From: Leptolyngbyaceae cyanobacterium MP9P1.79
Lineage (GTDB): Bacteria; Cyanobacteriota; Cyanobacteriia; JARCMD01
NCBI GenBank assembly: GCA_030248885.1
Contig: JARCMD010000400.1
Location: 1-35,685, forward strand
Direction of reading: 5' to 3'
Length of the DNA: 35,685 nt
Shown: positions 23,667 to 32,242 of the stretch, piece after piece
Numbering within the stretch: the stretch's first letter is position 1
How the letters are laid out: every line of letters begins with the position of its first letter
Notes under the pieces: model-generated
Databases searched by the model: none
What the model saw: only the letters and a program-made list of their open reading frames with translations
What the model was told of the DNA's origin: nothing
Position numbers and translations under genes: made by a program

Positions 23667-26033
23667 CTACACGGATAAGCGACGTTCGATCGAGCCTTGC
23701 CAGCGATCGTGCATATCCCCGATCCTAGCGTTGATTAAGGGGTGCTGGCCGGTCATCCGCATCTCCAGAAAACCGTCTGCGCTACCGACGGCTCCTAAAA
23801 CCCTCCAAGCATCTGATAATTGATGATGTAGATAGGATTCCCAAGCAGACTGGAACTCTGGAGACACAGAGACGAGAATTCTAGCGCCTCCTTCTCCGAA
23901 GAGCAATTCATCCCAGCGCTGGGCATCTTCCTTTTCCAACGTAATTGCTGCTCCATAGCCAGTGCTGATACACGCTTCAGCTAGGGCAACCGCTAGCCCG
24001 CCCTCAGCACAATCGTGGGCCGATCGCACCCAGCCGTGGCGAATGCCTTCCCGACACGCCAGTTGGACGCGGCGTTCTAGGTCGAAATCAATGAGGGTTG
24101 GTTGTCCAGCGATCGTGGCGTGAATCGTCGCCAGGTATTCTGAAGCGCCCAGCCCGATCCGGCTGGGATCGCTCTGTCCCAGCAGATAAATTAAGTCGCC
24201 CTCAGTCTTCCAGCCTTGCCCACAGACCTTGCTTAAATCGGGGATCAGTCCCACCATGCCGATCACAGGGGTGGGATAAATCGCCTGGGGATTGCCCGCA
24301 GCATCCAAGGTTTCGTTGTAGAGCGACACATTGCCCCCGGTGACAGGCGTAGCCAATTCGCTACAAGCTTCAGCGATCCCGCGACAGGCTTCCGCTAGTT
24401 GCCAGTAGCCCACGGGATGTTCTGGGCTGCCAAAGTTCAAATTATCCGTGACGGCGATCGGCTCGGCTCCCACACAACTCAGGTTTCGCGCGGCTTCTGC
24501 CACGGCTGCTTTCGCTCCTTCGTAGGGGTTGAGGTAGACGTAGCGAGCATTACAGTCTACGGTGGCCGCCACTCCCTTAACTAGCGTGTCGGGAGTTTGT
24601 GTCGTGTCAAGTTGAGGGCGGAGCCGAATCACAGCAGCATCAGCGGCTCCGGGTAGCATGAGCGTATTATTTTGCACCTGATGGTCGTATTGGCGATATA
24701 CCCAGCGTTTGGAGGCGATCGTCGGGACATCCAATAACCGGAGCAAAATTTCAGTCCAGGTTTGAGATTGCCCAACGACAATAATTCCTTCCTGGGTGTA
24801 AGGGGGCAGGGCGGCGATCGTCCATGCCTGCGCTTGTCGCACATACTCTGGCGGCTCTGTCAGCAATTCCCGGTGGTAAAGGGGGGTATTTTCAGCAAGG
24901 GCAGCGGCGGGGATCTCTGCGGCTATCTGCCCCTGGAACAAAATACGGACGATCGGCTCCGCAATTACGGTGCCAGCAACCACGGCATGAAGCCCCCATC
25001 GGTGGAAAATTTCAATCAATTCTGACTCTCGCCCCCGCTGAGCTACAAACAACATTCGCTCCTGAGACTCAGAAAGCAGATATTCGTAGGGCACCATTCC
25101 CGTTTCTCGCACGGGGATCAGGTCTAAATCCAGTTCAATACCCACCCCGCCCTTCGCTGCCATTTCTGAGGTGGAGCAGGTGATCCCCGCTGCTCCCATG
25201 TCTTGGGCGGCCACCACTGCCCCAGTTTTAAAGGCTTCCAAGCAGGCTTCAATCAGGGACTTTTCCAGGAAGGGATCGCCAACTTGCACCGCTGGGCGAT
25301 CGGCTTCCGATTCGGCACTCAATTCCGCGCTGGCAAAGCTGGCTCCTCCCATGCCATCCCGTCCGGTAGTGGAACCCACGTAGAGAACTGGATTCCCAAT
25401 CCCCTGGGCACCCGACTTGACGATCTCTGGGGTTTCCATCAACCCTAGAGCCATCGCATTGACCAGAGGATTCCCCCCATAGGCGGGATCAAAGGCTACC
25501 TCACCGCCGACGGTGGGCACTCCCACACAGTTGCCATAGTGAGCGATCCCCGCCACGACTCCAGTAAACAGCCGCCGCGTCCGAGCATCTTCCAAGGAGC
25601 CAAACCGTAACGAATTGAGGAGGGCGATCGGCCGCGCTCCCATCGTGAAAATATCTCGGAGAATGCCGCCCACTGCGGTGGCTGCTCCTTGGAATGGCTC
25701 CACAGCCGAGGGGTGATTGTGGGACTCAATCTTGAACGCCAACTGCAACCCATCGCCCAGATCCACAACTCCAGCATTTTCCCCTGGGCCCACGAGTACC
25801 CGCTTCCCCTGAGTGGGAAATTGTTTCAGCAAGGGGCGCGAATTTTTGTAGCAGCAATGCTCTGACCACATCACCCCAAACATGCCTAACTCAGCACGAT
25901 TAGGATGCCGCCCCAACCGCTTGACAATCTCGGCATACTCTGTCGGCTTCAACCCTTCAGCGGCAATGTCTTCAGGGGAGCAGGGGGGAGGGGAAGGAGA
26001 CACGGGTAAGGACGTAGATGGGGAGCTAGACAT
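23667..26033 (-). CDS. purL: Phosphoribosylformylglycinamidine synthase, large subunit PurL
   Basis: Fourth step of purine synthesis: ATP-dependent amidation of FGAR to FGAM, acting with PurS and the glutaminase PurQ. At 788 aa it is the small-type PurL that needs those partners. [15 protein letters not shown] is at residues 56-70 and [16 protein letters not shown] at 101-116; [17 protein letters not shown] and the C-terminal [13 protein letters not shown] are also conserved. The first 20 residues ([20 protein letters not shown]) are a Ser/Pro-rich, variable extension. It diverges from the pentapeptide gene with 72 bp between starts. purS and purQ are not in the window. purF follows 407 bp downstream. 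Confidence 0.97.
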   Translation of the reverse strand: MSSSPSTSLPVSPSPPPCSPEDIAAEGLKPTEYAEIVKRLGRHPNRAELGMFGVMWSEHCCYKNSRPLLKQFPTQGKRVLVGPGENAGVVDLGDGLQLAFKIESHNHPSAVEPFQGAATAVGGILRDIFTMGARPIALLNSLRFGSLEDARTRRLFTGVVAGIAHYGNCVGVPTVGGEVAFDPAYGGNPLVNAMALGLMETPEIVKSGAQGIGNPVLYVGSTTGRDGMGGASFASAELSAESEADRPAVQVGDPFLEKSLIEACLEAFKTGAVVAAQDMGAAGITCSTSEMAAKGGVGIELDLDLIPVRETGMVPYEYLLSESQERMLFVAQRGRESELIEIFHRWGLHAVVAGTVIAEPIVRILFQGQIAAEIPAAALAENTPLYHRELLTEPPEYVRQAQAWTIAALPPYTQEGIIVVGQSQTWTEILLRLLDVPTIASKRWVYRQYDHQVQNNTLMLPGAADAAVIRLRPQLDTTQTPDTLVKGVAATVDCNARYVYLNPYEGAKAAVAEAARNLSCVGAEPIAVTDNLNFGSPEHPVGYWQLAEACRGIAEACSELATPVTGGNVSLYNETLDAAGNPQAIYPTPVIGMVGLIPDLSKVCGQGWKTEGDLIYLLGQSDPSRIGLGASEYLATIHATIAGQPTLIDFDLERRVQLACREGIRHGWVRSAHDCAEGGLAVALAEACISTGYGAAITLEKEDAQRWDELLFGEGGARILVSVSPEFQSAWESYLHHQLSDAWRVLGAVGSADGFLEMRMTGQHPLINARIGDMHDRWQGSIERRLSV

Positions 26034-26105
26034 AAAATCCTCGCATCAATAGCACAGGCTCATCTTATGGGTTAACAATGGGGGTATCTTTGCCTTCGCG
26101 TAGCC

Positions 26106-26687
26106 ATGCCCCCCATCCGATCGGCGAATTTCTCGAATCAAGATCTACGAAATCGCTCCTTCAAGGGGCAAGACTTGACCGGGGCAGACTTCAGCGGCTC
26201 TGATATTCGCGGGTGTGATTTCCGGGAAGCGCAGTTGCAGGGCGCAAATTTTCAGTATGTCACAGCAGGGCGCACCCGCCGTCAGGTTAGAGAGTTGATC
26301 ACACGGGCTGGGGGTACAGCGATCGTCACGACCTTGGCTGGGGCAATGACTGGTTTGGTCGCCGGGTTTGAGGCAGGGGGATTGGCGATCGTGGGGATGG
26401 CGATCGGGGCAACAGTGGTCACCAAGGCTGAACCGGGAGTTCTCGCAGGCGCAACCGCAGGCGCAGCAGCCGTGGCTGGGTGTGGGGGCTTCATAACGTT
26501 TATCCAGGGAAATATTGGCACCGGGCTGATCCCCATGACCGCCGCCATGATTGGGGTTGGATTTGCCGTTGCCCTCTTCCTGCAAGCAGTCAATGAAGCA
26601 GAAGGAGCAGGTAACACTTCCTTTAGAGACGCAGACTTGACCAATGCCAATTTTGAAGGGGCGATCGTTCAAGATACTGAGTTCTAA
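26106..26687 (+). CDS. Pentapeptide-repeat protein split by a hydrophobic glycine-rich domain
   Basis: A 193-aa protein with three parts. Residues 6-50 are pentapeptide repeats (FSNQDLRNRSFKGQDLTGAD). Residues 67-162 are about 95 residues of Gly/Ala-rich hydrophobic sequence forming three to four possible helices (TAIVTTLAGAMTGLVAGF, GGLAIVGMAIGATVV, GVLAGATAGAAAVAGCGGFI, MTAAMIGVGFAVALFL). Residues 171-190 return to pentapeptides (SFRDADLTNANFEGAIVQ). The glycine spacing looks like a glycine zipper. The likely place is a membrane, with both solenoid parts on the same side if the helix count is even. Function is unknown. It diverges from purL and overlaps the end of cysK: its TAA and the cysK stop share bases. 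Confidence 0.83.
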   Translation: MPPIRSANFSNQDLRNRSFKGQDLTGADFSGSDIRGCDFREAQLQGANFQYVTAGRTRRQVRELITRAGGTAIVTTLAGAMTGLVAGFEAGGLAIVGMAIGATVVTKAEPGVLAGATAGAAAVAGCGGFITFIQGNIGTGLIPMTAAMIGVGFAVALFLQAVNEAEGAGNTSFRDADLTNANFEGAIVQDTEF

Positions 26688-27655
26688 TCAACCAATCCCT
26701 TCATCATCAACCACTCTCGATTGAATAATCGGGATTGATACCGCGCTCCACCATCGCACAGAATCGTGACGATCGTATGCCCTGGCCCAAGTTGCTTCGC
26801 CATTGCCACCGCCGCCCCAACGTTGATCCCCACCGAGCCGCCCATAAACAATCCATCTTTTTGCAGCAGTTGATAGATTAAGCGCACACATTCTCGATCG
26901 GTGATTTGGACGGCATCATCGATCGGCGCACCTTCCAAGTTACCTGTGATCCGACTATTACCGATGCCCTCAGTAATGGAACTGCCCTCAGTCTTGAGTT
27001 CTCCTGTCTTGACATAGCTGTAATACCCACTCCCCATTGGGTCAGCAATAATGGATTTAATCGCTGGATTCTGCTCCTTCAAAAACATTGATACGCCAGC
27101 AAATGTGCCACCCGTGCCGATCGACGACACCCACACATCCACCTTGCCATCCGTTTGCCGCCAAATTTCGGGGCCCGTTGTCTCGTAATGGGCGTGCCGA
27201 TTGGCCACATTATCAAATTGGTTGGCCCAGATGGCGTTCTCCATTTCTGTCGCCAATCTGCCTGACAGCTTGACGTAATTATTGGGATTGGTATAAGGCA
27301 CAGCCGGAACAGTTCGTACATCTGCTCCCAGCGTCCGCAGCGCGTCGATTTTCTCCTGAGACTGGGTTTCTGGGATCACAATCAAGCACTTGTACCCCTT
27401 GGCATTGCAAATGTGCGCTAAGCCAATCCCCGTATTCCCCGCCGACCCCTCTACAACCGTTCCCCCTGGCTTCAGCAGTCCCTTGGCTTCCGCATCTTGC
27501 ACAATGTAAAGGGCCGCCCGGTCTTTCACCGAGCCACCCGGATTTAGAAATTCCGCCTTACCTAGAATTTCACACCCCGTTTCGTCACTCACACTATTGA
27601 GCCGAATCAAAGGTGTATTCCCCACGGCTCCCACAAACCCTTGCTTCACATCCAT
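26684..27655 (-). CDS. cysK: Cysteine synthase A-type PLP enzyme
   Basis: A 323-aa PLP enzyme that makes L-cysteine from O-acetylserine and sulfide; some close relatives of this branch act as cysteine desulfhydrases (Cds1). The PLP lysine is K44 in NPGGSVKDRAA. EGSAGNTGIGLAH holds the asparagine loop and SIGTGGTFAGV binds the PLP phosphate. The C-terminus (VTILCDGGARYQSRLFN) is typical of the branch. Which of the two activities dominates cannot be told from sequence. The stop overlaps the convergent pentapeptide gene's stop. The peroxiredoxin gene lies upstream on the same strand, but a strong terminator separates them. Confidence 0.93.
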   Translation of the reverse strand: MDVKQGFVGAVGNTPLIRLNSVSDETGCEILGKAEFLNPGGSVKDRAALYIVQDAEAKGLLKPGGTVVEGSAGNTGIGLAHICNAKGYKCLIVIPETQSQEKIDALRTLGADVRTVPAVPYTNPNNYVKLSGRLATEMENAIWANQFDNVANRHAHYETTGPEIWRQTDGKVDVWVSSIGTGGTFAGVSMFLKEQNPAIKSIIADPMGSGYYSYVKTGELKTEGSSITEGIGNSRITGNLEGAPIDDAVQITDRECVRLIYQLLQKDGLFMGGSVGINVGAAVAMAKQLGPGHTIVTILCDGGARYQSRLFNREWLMMKGLVD

Positions 27656-27765
27656 ACCCGTTTTCCTAACTTAGTTTTTAAAGATCCTAGAGTGAATCTG
27701 AACCAATGCGGCAGGTGAAGGCCGTTTCCTTTGTGAACTTGCCACCAATACATGGTCTGCTCTCA

Positions 27766-27801
27766 ACAAAAAAGAGACACGGCTTCGTGTCTCTTTTTTG
27801 T
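27766..27801. terminator. Strong Rho-independent terminator after the peroxiredoxin gene
   Basis: A perfect 16-bp stem: ACAAAAAAGAGACACG (27766-27781) pairs with 27786-27801 around a GCTT loop. The A and T runs at the base allow it to work on both strands. It is 30 bp past the minus-strand peroxiredoxin stop and 110 bp ahead of the cysK start, so cysK needs its own promoter (27656-27765). Confidence 0.93.
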
Positions 27802-27830
27802 GTATAAACTATCTCAACGATCGTCGATCG

Positions 27831-28469
27831 CTACTTGTTGGGTTGAGGAGTCATACGGAGGTAGGGCTTAACCACCGTATAGCCCTTGGGAAACTTCTGC
27901 TTCAACTCCTCTGGATCTTGGATGGATGGCACAACTACGCAGTCATCGCCATCCTTCCAGTTAGCAGGTGTGGCCACACTGTGGTGATCGGTCAATTGCA
28001 ATGAATCAATCACCCGCAGCAACTCATCAAAATTGCGTCCCGTGCTGGCTGGATAGGTGAAGGTCAACCGCAGCTTTCTATTGGGATCAATGATGAAGAC
28101 CGATCGCACCGTCAGCGTATTGTTCGCATTGGGGTGAATCATGTCGTACAAATCAGACACCTTGCGATCGGGATCAGCCAAAATAGGGTAATTGAGCTTG
28201 GCTCCCTGGGTCTCTTCAATATCGCCAACCCAGCCGTTATGGGAATCAACATCATCAACGCTCAAGGCCAGCACCTTTACATTGCGCTTGTCAAATTCGG
28301 GCTTAAGGTGGGCTACTTGCCCCAGTTCAGTCGTACAAACCGGCGTAAAATCCTTGGGATGGGAGAACAAAACAACCCAGCTATCCCCTGCCCAATCGTA
28401 AAAACTGATTTCACCCTCAGTAGAGTTTTGAGTGAAATCAGGCACTGTATCGCCCAACCTAAGAGTCAT
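27831..28469 (-). CDS. 1-Cys peroxiredoxin (Prx6 type)
   Basis: A 212-aa thiol peroxidase that reduces H2O2 and organic peroxides in the cytoplasm. The peroxidatic cysteine is C45 in HPKDFTPVCTTELGQ. No resolving cysteine is in a usual position, and the C-terminal extension (DDCVVVPSIQDPEELKQKFPKGY) is typical of the Prx6/1-Cys group. LALSVDDVDSHNGWV and RSVFIIDPNRKLRL are family motifs. It is full-length. The ATG at 28467-28469 is preceded by a weak AGGTG-like site. It ends at a strong terminator, so it is a single-gene transcript. Its promoter lies in the long non-coding stretch shared with sigF. Confidence 0.95.
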   Translation of the reverse strand: MTLRLGDTVPDFTQNSTEGEISFYDWAGDSWVVLFSHPKDFTPVCTTELGQVAHLKPEFDKRNVKVLALSVDDVDSHNGWVGDIEETQGAKLNYPILADPDRKVSDLYDMIHPNANNTLTVRSVFIIDPNRKLRLTFTYPASTGRNFDELLRVIDSLQLTDHHSVATPANWKDGDDCVVVPSIQDPEELKQKFPKGYTVVKPYLRMTPQPNK

Positions 28470-28711
28470 ATCTATACACCTCTAAGTAGAAAAACTTAAA
28501 TGAATATTGCCATTTCATCATCTCATAAAACTCCGGTTTTCCGAGCGGAGTTTAGATCTTGATTTTGTGGCAGAATTGCAATCTGCTCAGGGCACTACTT
28601 CTGTTTTCAGCATCTGAATAATACAGTCATTTAGCTAACCCGCTTTCACTTAAACATCCTTAAGAAAGTGTTTGTAAATTAGCGTGTAGTTTTGCACTCG
28701 CCCCCAACCCC

Positions 28712-28800
28712 CCCCAATTCTGGGAGGCTTCCGAGCCGTTTTTGTTCAAAGTTCCCCAGAATTGGGGCCTTAAAGCCTTTCAGGCATACATGAAAAGGGG
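28712..28800. repeat. CCCCAATTCTGGG hairpin repeat, copy 1
   Basis: CCCCAATTCTGGG (28712-28724) pairs with CCCAGAATTGGGG (28755-28767), 13 bp. It is followed by TTAAAGCCTTTCAGGCAT and ATGAAAAGGGG. The same order of blocks recurs twice at 30848-31141, where it forms the right end of the family D element. Confidence 0.82.
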
Positions 28801-29123
28801 ACGGATCGGAGCGCAATTTGTGTTTACAAACATTTTTTAAACATCAGAGGCACACCATCAACAAAAGATAGGCTCTACGGTAATATACTGAGATTCCAGT
28901 TAGCTGAAGGCTGTGACTTCATAAAATCCAACGTCATCAGCTTCCATAGAAGGTAGCAATCTTAAAACTCTTAGTAAAAAAACGTTTTGTTTAGCCTTTG
29001 TTACCACATCCTTAAACCTAATTCGATCGCCGAGCCAGCACCTCTTACATCGTTTCATAGAGCTAAAACTTAGGTGGTGATTATCAGAAACTCCCTAATT
29101 CGTGGCGCTGAAAACACTGTCAC

Positions 29124-29143
29124 AAAGTGATTTGGGTCACTTT
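29124..29143. promoter_or_regulatory. CRP-like palindrome upstream of sigF
   Basis: AAAGTGA (29124-29130), six bases TTTGGG, then TCACTTT (29137-29143). The GTGA-N6-TCAC core matches the site bound by cAMP receptor proteins, including cyanobacterial SyCRP1, although the usual outer T/A pair (TGTGA...TCACA) is replaced by A/T. It is about 460 bp before sigF and 650 bp from the peroxiredoxin start, so its target is uncertain. Confidence 0.4.
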
Positions 29144-29602
29144 CAAGGTTGGTTAATCCTCAAAATTTGTTCCGTAGAAATGCAGTTGAAAGAAACCAAC
29201 AACAACGAATAAGTTTAGGCTATGACCAGCTAAATGTAGGTCAACAGGGTGTAATGTATTGAGCGTGTACATGTGTGTCGATCGTCTATTCCTAACGTTC
29301 TATCAGCAACAGAAACTGCATGAGTCAACCTGCAAAGTTGGCAAATGAGGTTTGTGGCAGATAGAGCAAGCAGGCTAGGGCAAACAATCCCAAGCTAAGT
29401 GACGATGTCCTTTACTTAAGCTTCAAAGTAGAACCCTTTAAAGCTTGAATTGTAAGGTTGTAACATACTTCTCGGAAATTATGTCTTGAGTCACAGTGAA
29501 CAGTCTTGAATTCTGACAAGACTAATTTGTTGCTGTGAATGTAACTAAGGCTCGCTCTGCTCCACATTTTAGCGTTACTGCCCTACCACCCAAATTCCTG
29601 AG

Positions 29603-30379
29603 ATGTCTACACCCGTCACTACTGAATTAAAGAGCGAGAGCTTGCAACTGCTGCGAGAGTATCAAAAATCTCCTAATCCTCGTCTGCGTAACAAATTAGT
29701 CAGCCTAAATCTGGGATTGGTGAGGAGAGAAGCCCACCACTGGATTACCCAGTGTACCGAAGGATATGAAGATTTACTTCAAGTGGGTTGCGTCGGGCTA
29801 ATTCGTGCGGTTGAGCGATTTGATATGTCCAAGGGACATGCCTTTAGTTCCTTTGCAATTCCCTACATTCGGGGTGAAATTCAACACTATTTGCGAGATA
29901 AAGGGTCGTCAGTTCGCATCCCACGGCGCTGGCTAGCTCTGCAAAGGCAGGGATTTTGGGTCATGCAGGCCCTGCGGGAGCAACTGAACCGCCAACCCAC
30001 AGATGCTGAAATGGCAGCGGAGTTAGAGATTTCCTTAAGCGAGTGGCAAGAAATTAAGCTGGCGTGCCGCAACAGAGTCCCTCTGAGCCTTGATGCTCCT
30101 GTCCGGGAAGAAGATGAAGGTTCCACCTCTCTAGGCGAGATGGTTCCCGATAGTCGATACCGTAGTTTCCAGCTTGCTCAGGAAGACCAGATTCGCTTGC
30201 AACAAGCTCTTGTTCATTTGGAAAAGCGGACACGGGAAATTCTGGAATTTGTGTTTCTGTACGATTTAACTCAGAAGGAAACCGCAGAACGCCTCGGAAT
30301 CAGTGCTGTGACAGTATCCCGTCGAGTTAAGAAGGGGCTGAGCTATCTGAAGGACTCCATGGCGGATGTAGAAGAATAA
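29603..30379 (+). CDS. sigF: RNA polymerase sigma factor, group 3, SigF-like
   Basis: A 258-aa alternative sigma factor of the sigma-28/sigma-37 type. Region 2 is visible as LVSLNLGLVRREAHHWI and YEDLLQVGCVGLIRAVERFD. It continues with FSSFAIPYIRGEIQHYLRDK (regions 2.3-2.4). Region 3 contains RQPTDAEMAAELEI. Region 4 is LEKRTREILEFVFLYDLTQKETAERLGISAVTVSRR, with the helix-turn-helix for the -35 element. In Synechocystis the homologue SigF directs type IV pilus genes and motility and envelope functions. There is no anti-sigma partner gene beside it here. No -10 can be assigned with confidence in the long upstream region. Confidence 0.93.
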   Translation: MSTPVTTELKSESLQLLREYQKSPNPRLRNKLVSLNLGLVRREAHHWITQCTEGYEDLLQVGCVGLIRAVERFDMSKGHAFSSFAIPYIRGEIQHYLRDKGSSVRIPRRWLALQRQGFWVMQALREQLNRQPTDAEMAAELEISLSEWQEIKLACRNRVPLSLDAPVREEDEGSTSLGEMVPDSRYRSFQLAQEDQIRLQQALVHLEKRTREILEFVFLYDLTQKETAERLGISAVTVSRRVKKGLSYLKDSMADVEE

Positions 30380-30480
30380 GCTTCTGTAGAAGTCCACGCC
30401 ACTATGGGACTTATGCAATTAGAGTTCATTGCTAGACAATCTCACACAAACAAGGGGCTTATGCGTAAGTTCTACATTAT

Positions 30481-30587
30481 TAGTGTTCTGTCAAGAAAAT
30501 TTTGAGGAGTCGAAAACCCTCAAAATTTAACTCCAACTAACCTCCCGGCTTTCGGCTACCCGTCAATCAATTGTTGACAGACTACTA
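30481..30587. mobile_element. Family B MITE, copy 3
   Basis: A 107-bp copy with TA at both edges and ends GTGTTCTGTCAAGAAAATTT and, inverted, GTAGTCTGTCAACAATTGAT. It has the same orientation as copy 2. The internal pair TTTTGAGG / CCTCAAAATT forms the hairpin. Its right edge is immediately followed by the first base of the family A element at 30588. Confidence 0.88.
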
Positions 30588-30656
30588 GGTGATGTGCAAC
30601 TTTTCCGAACCGTCCACCTTCGGGAAGTAGGCTACACCCCAACCCCTCTCTCAAAA

Positions 30657-31141
30657 GGCTTGTCATTACCAACATCTTTGGGAAATCGAAGATTTCCCAA
30701 AGATGTAAATTCTAAACCCCAGACCTTTGTTACTCATTGTCAATAAATATTGGCTGTTGAGAACAAAGTCAAACTTCAGCAGCTTCGTTGTGTAAGAGGC
30801 TGTCTGAAAAGGCCCGAATTGTCGCCCGAACCGCCCCCCTGCCCCCCAATTCTGGGGGGTTCTGAGATCGAAGTCCCCCAGAATTGGGGACTTAAAGCCT
30901 TTCAGGCATCTATGAAAAGGGGGCAAGTGCAAGGTCTGTGGCATTTTTCAGACACCCTCTAAGCTGTTTAAAAGATGTTGGTAATGACAAGCCAATTCTG
31001 GGGGGAGGTTCTGAGATTGAAGTCCCCAGAATTGGGTTCTTAAAGCCTTTCAGGCATCCATGAAAAGGGGGCGAATGTAAGGTCTATGGCATTTTTCAGA
31101 CACCCTCTAAGCTTTTTAAGAGATGTTGGTAATGACAAGCC
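30657..31141. mobile_element. Family D element nested in a family A MITE
   Basis: A 485-bp non-coding insert with ends GGCTTGTCATTACCAACATC (30657-30676) and GATGTTGGTAATGACAAGCC (31122-31141), a perfect 20-bp inverted pair. A third copy of the right end (30974-30993) lies inside, because the right part is tandemly duplicated. The left arm carries a hairpin with CTTTGGGAAATC / GATTTCCCAAAG (about 30677-30703). No reading frame looks like a transposase; the small frames on both strands lack family features. Confidence 0.82.
30848..31141. repeat. Tandem duplication of the right end of the family D element
   Basis: Units 30848-30993 (146 bp) and 30994-31141 (148 bp) are directly repeated with scattered differences. 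Each begins with AATTCTGGGGGG and contains TTAAAGCCTTTCAGGCAT, TTTTTCAGACACCCTCTAAG and the end repeat GATGTTGGTAATGACAAGCC. The first part also matches the isolated repeat at 28712-28800. Confidence 0.88.
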
Positions 31142-31267
31142 CTGGGGAGAAGGACTTCAATCCGGCTCCCCTTCTCCCAGTGAGAGAAGGGGCTGGGGGA
31201 TGAGGGCAGACTTTAAGTTGCACATCGCCTACTGCTACTTTTAGATACATTGAGATATTAGATAAAG

Positions 31268-31984
31268 CTATCTGTGTAGTAAAATAATCTGTTTTACGGC
31301 TAACTGATACCCATTTGCGTCTCCTTTTCGCCGGAAGTAGTCCGCTGCTTTTTCAAACGCAGTGAGGGCACTGGCTCGATCGCTAACACTGAGTAAGAGT
31401 AAGCCCCGGTTGTAGTGAGCTTCTGCATCGTTGGGGCGAATTTGAATCACCTGATTGTAGTCGTCAAGCGCTCCCTGCTGATCTCCAATCACTGCTCGAC
31501 TCACTCCCCGGTTGAGGTAGGCATCGGTGTAGGTGGGCTGAAGGGCGATCGCTTTGGTAAAGTCATCGATCGCCCCGCGTCTGTCTCCTGCTACGTCGCG
31601 CACCAATCCTCGCCCTAAGTAGACTGCTGCATCACGGGGATTCAGCTTAATCGATTGGGTAAAGTCATCGATCGCCCCTTGGGAGTCACCCAATACGCTA
31701 CGGCTCGCCCCGCGATAGTTATAGGCATCAATGTAGGTTGGGTCAAGTTGCAAAGCCTGGGTAAAATCGCTCACGGCTCCCTGGTAATCTCCTCGCCGAT
31801 TTCTCAATAACCCCCGGTTCACATAGTTCATGGCTTGAGCTTGAGCTAGGTGCAGTTCGGGCTGAGATGACTGCACAGCAGCAGGTTGGGAAAGCTCAGC
31901 GGGGCGGTTTCGGGCAAGGCTGACTTGAGCAAAGAAAATCGCGCTGAGGCTGAGGCAGGACAGAACGGAGTAGAAATATTTCAT
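31268..31984 (-). CDS. Exported tetratricopeptide-repeat protein
   Basis: A 238-aa protein. A signal peptide (MKYFYSVLSCLSLSAIFFAQ) precedes likely cleavage near VSLA-RN. From about residue 50 there are five TPR units of 34 residues, each with the cyanobacterial form YNYRG..R..LGD.QGAIDDFTQ.IKL.P. The last helix (DANGYQLAVKQIILLHR) caps the array. It is likely periplasmic and a protein-binding scaffold with no enzyme domain. It resembles the C-terminal TPR half of the secreted pentapeptide protein at 2014-2790. Start is ATG 31982-31984. It converges on the nested repeat block at 30.5-31.2 kb. Confidence 0.88.
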   Translation of the reverse strand: MKYFYSVLSCLSLSAIFFAQVSLARNRPAELSQPAAVQSSQPELHLAQAQAMNYVNRGLLRNRRGDYQGAVSDFTQALQLDPTYIDAYNYRGASRSVLGDSQGAIDDFTQSIKLNPRDAAVYLGRGLVRDVAGDRRGAIDDFTKAIALQPTYTDAYLNRGVSRAVIGDQQGALDDYNQVIQIRPNDAEAHYNRGLLLLSVSDRASALTAFEKAADYFRRKGDANGYQLAVKQIILLHR

Positions 31985-32242
31985 GACCGAATCTTAAGCT
32001 GGGGACGGCCAACACTATAGCAATCAGGTTTAGGTTTGAAAGAGGTTTATGGTAGAACGATCGTCCGCACAGCTATTTCCGATTTTGCAGGAATTAATTT
32101 GAACTGGGTTTACAGATAAAGCGCGATCGAGACTACTTAAAATAAACTTAAACAGAAGGATTTACCATAGGGCAAGTAGAAGGTTAATTCCTATGAATTT
32201 GCTTCACCTTGTACAGTGAATCAACGTTAAAGCAGGGCTGTT

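Larger units (their letters stand above)
28470..29602. other. Long gene-free region between the peroxiredoxin gene and sigF
   Basis: 1133 bp with no credible reading frame. It contains a repeat hairpin at 28712-28800, a CRP-like palindrome at 29124-29143, and the promoters of the peroxiredoxin gene and of sigF. The segment 28860-29120 is AT-rich and featureless. The length leaves room for a long sigF leader or a small RNA, but I see no specific RNA fold. Confidence 0.6.
30588..31229. mobile_element. Family A MITE interrupted by a 485-bp insertion
   Basis: The outer ends are GGTGATGTGCAACTT (30588-30602) and AAGTTGCACATCGCC (31215-31229), the same as the complete copy at 16149-16291. The left 69 bp and right 88 bp align with the two sides of that copy. 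The break lies in the loop of its CTCCCC/GGGGAG hairpin. Flanking octamers GACTACTA and TACTGCTA match at six of eight, so the target duplication has decayed or been altered by the adjacent family B copy. Confidence 0.85.

Noticed and set aside
30848-31141. CRISPR-like tandem repeats
   Set aside because: Only two long directly adjacent units with no spacers; explained by duplication inside a mobile element.
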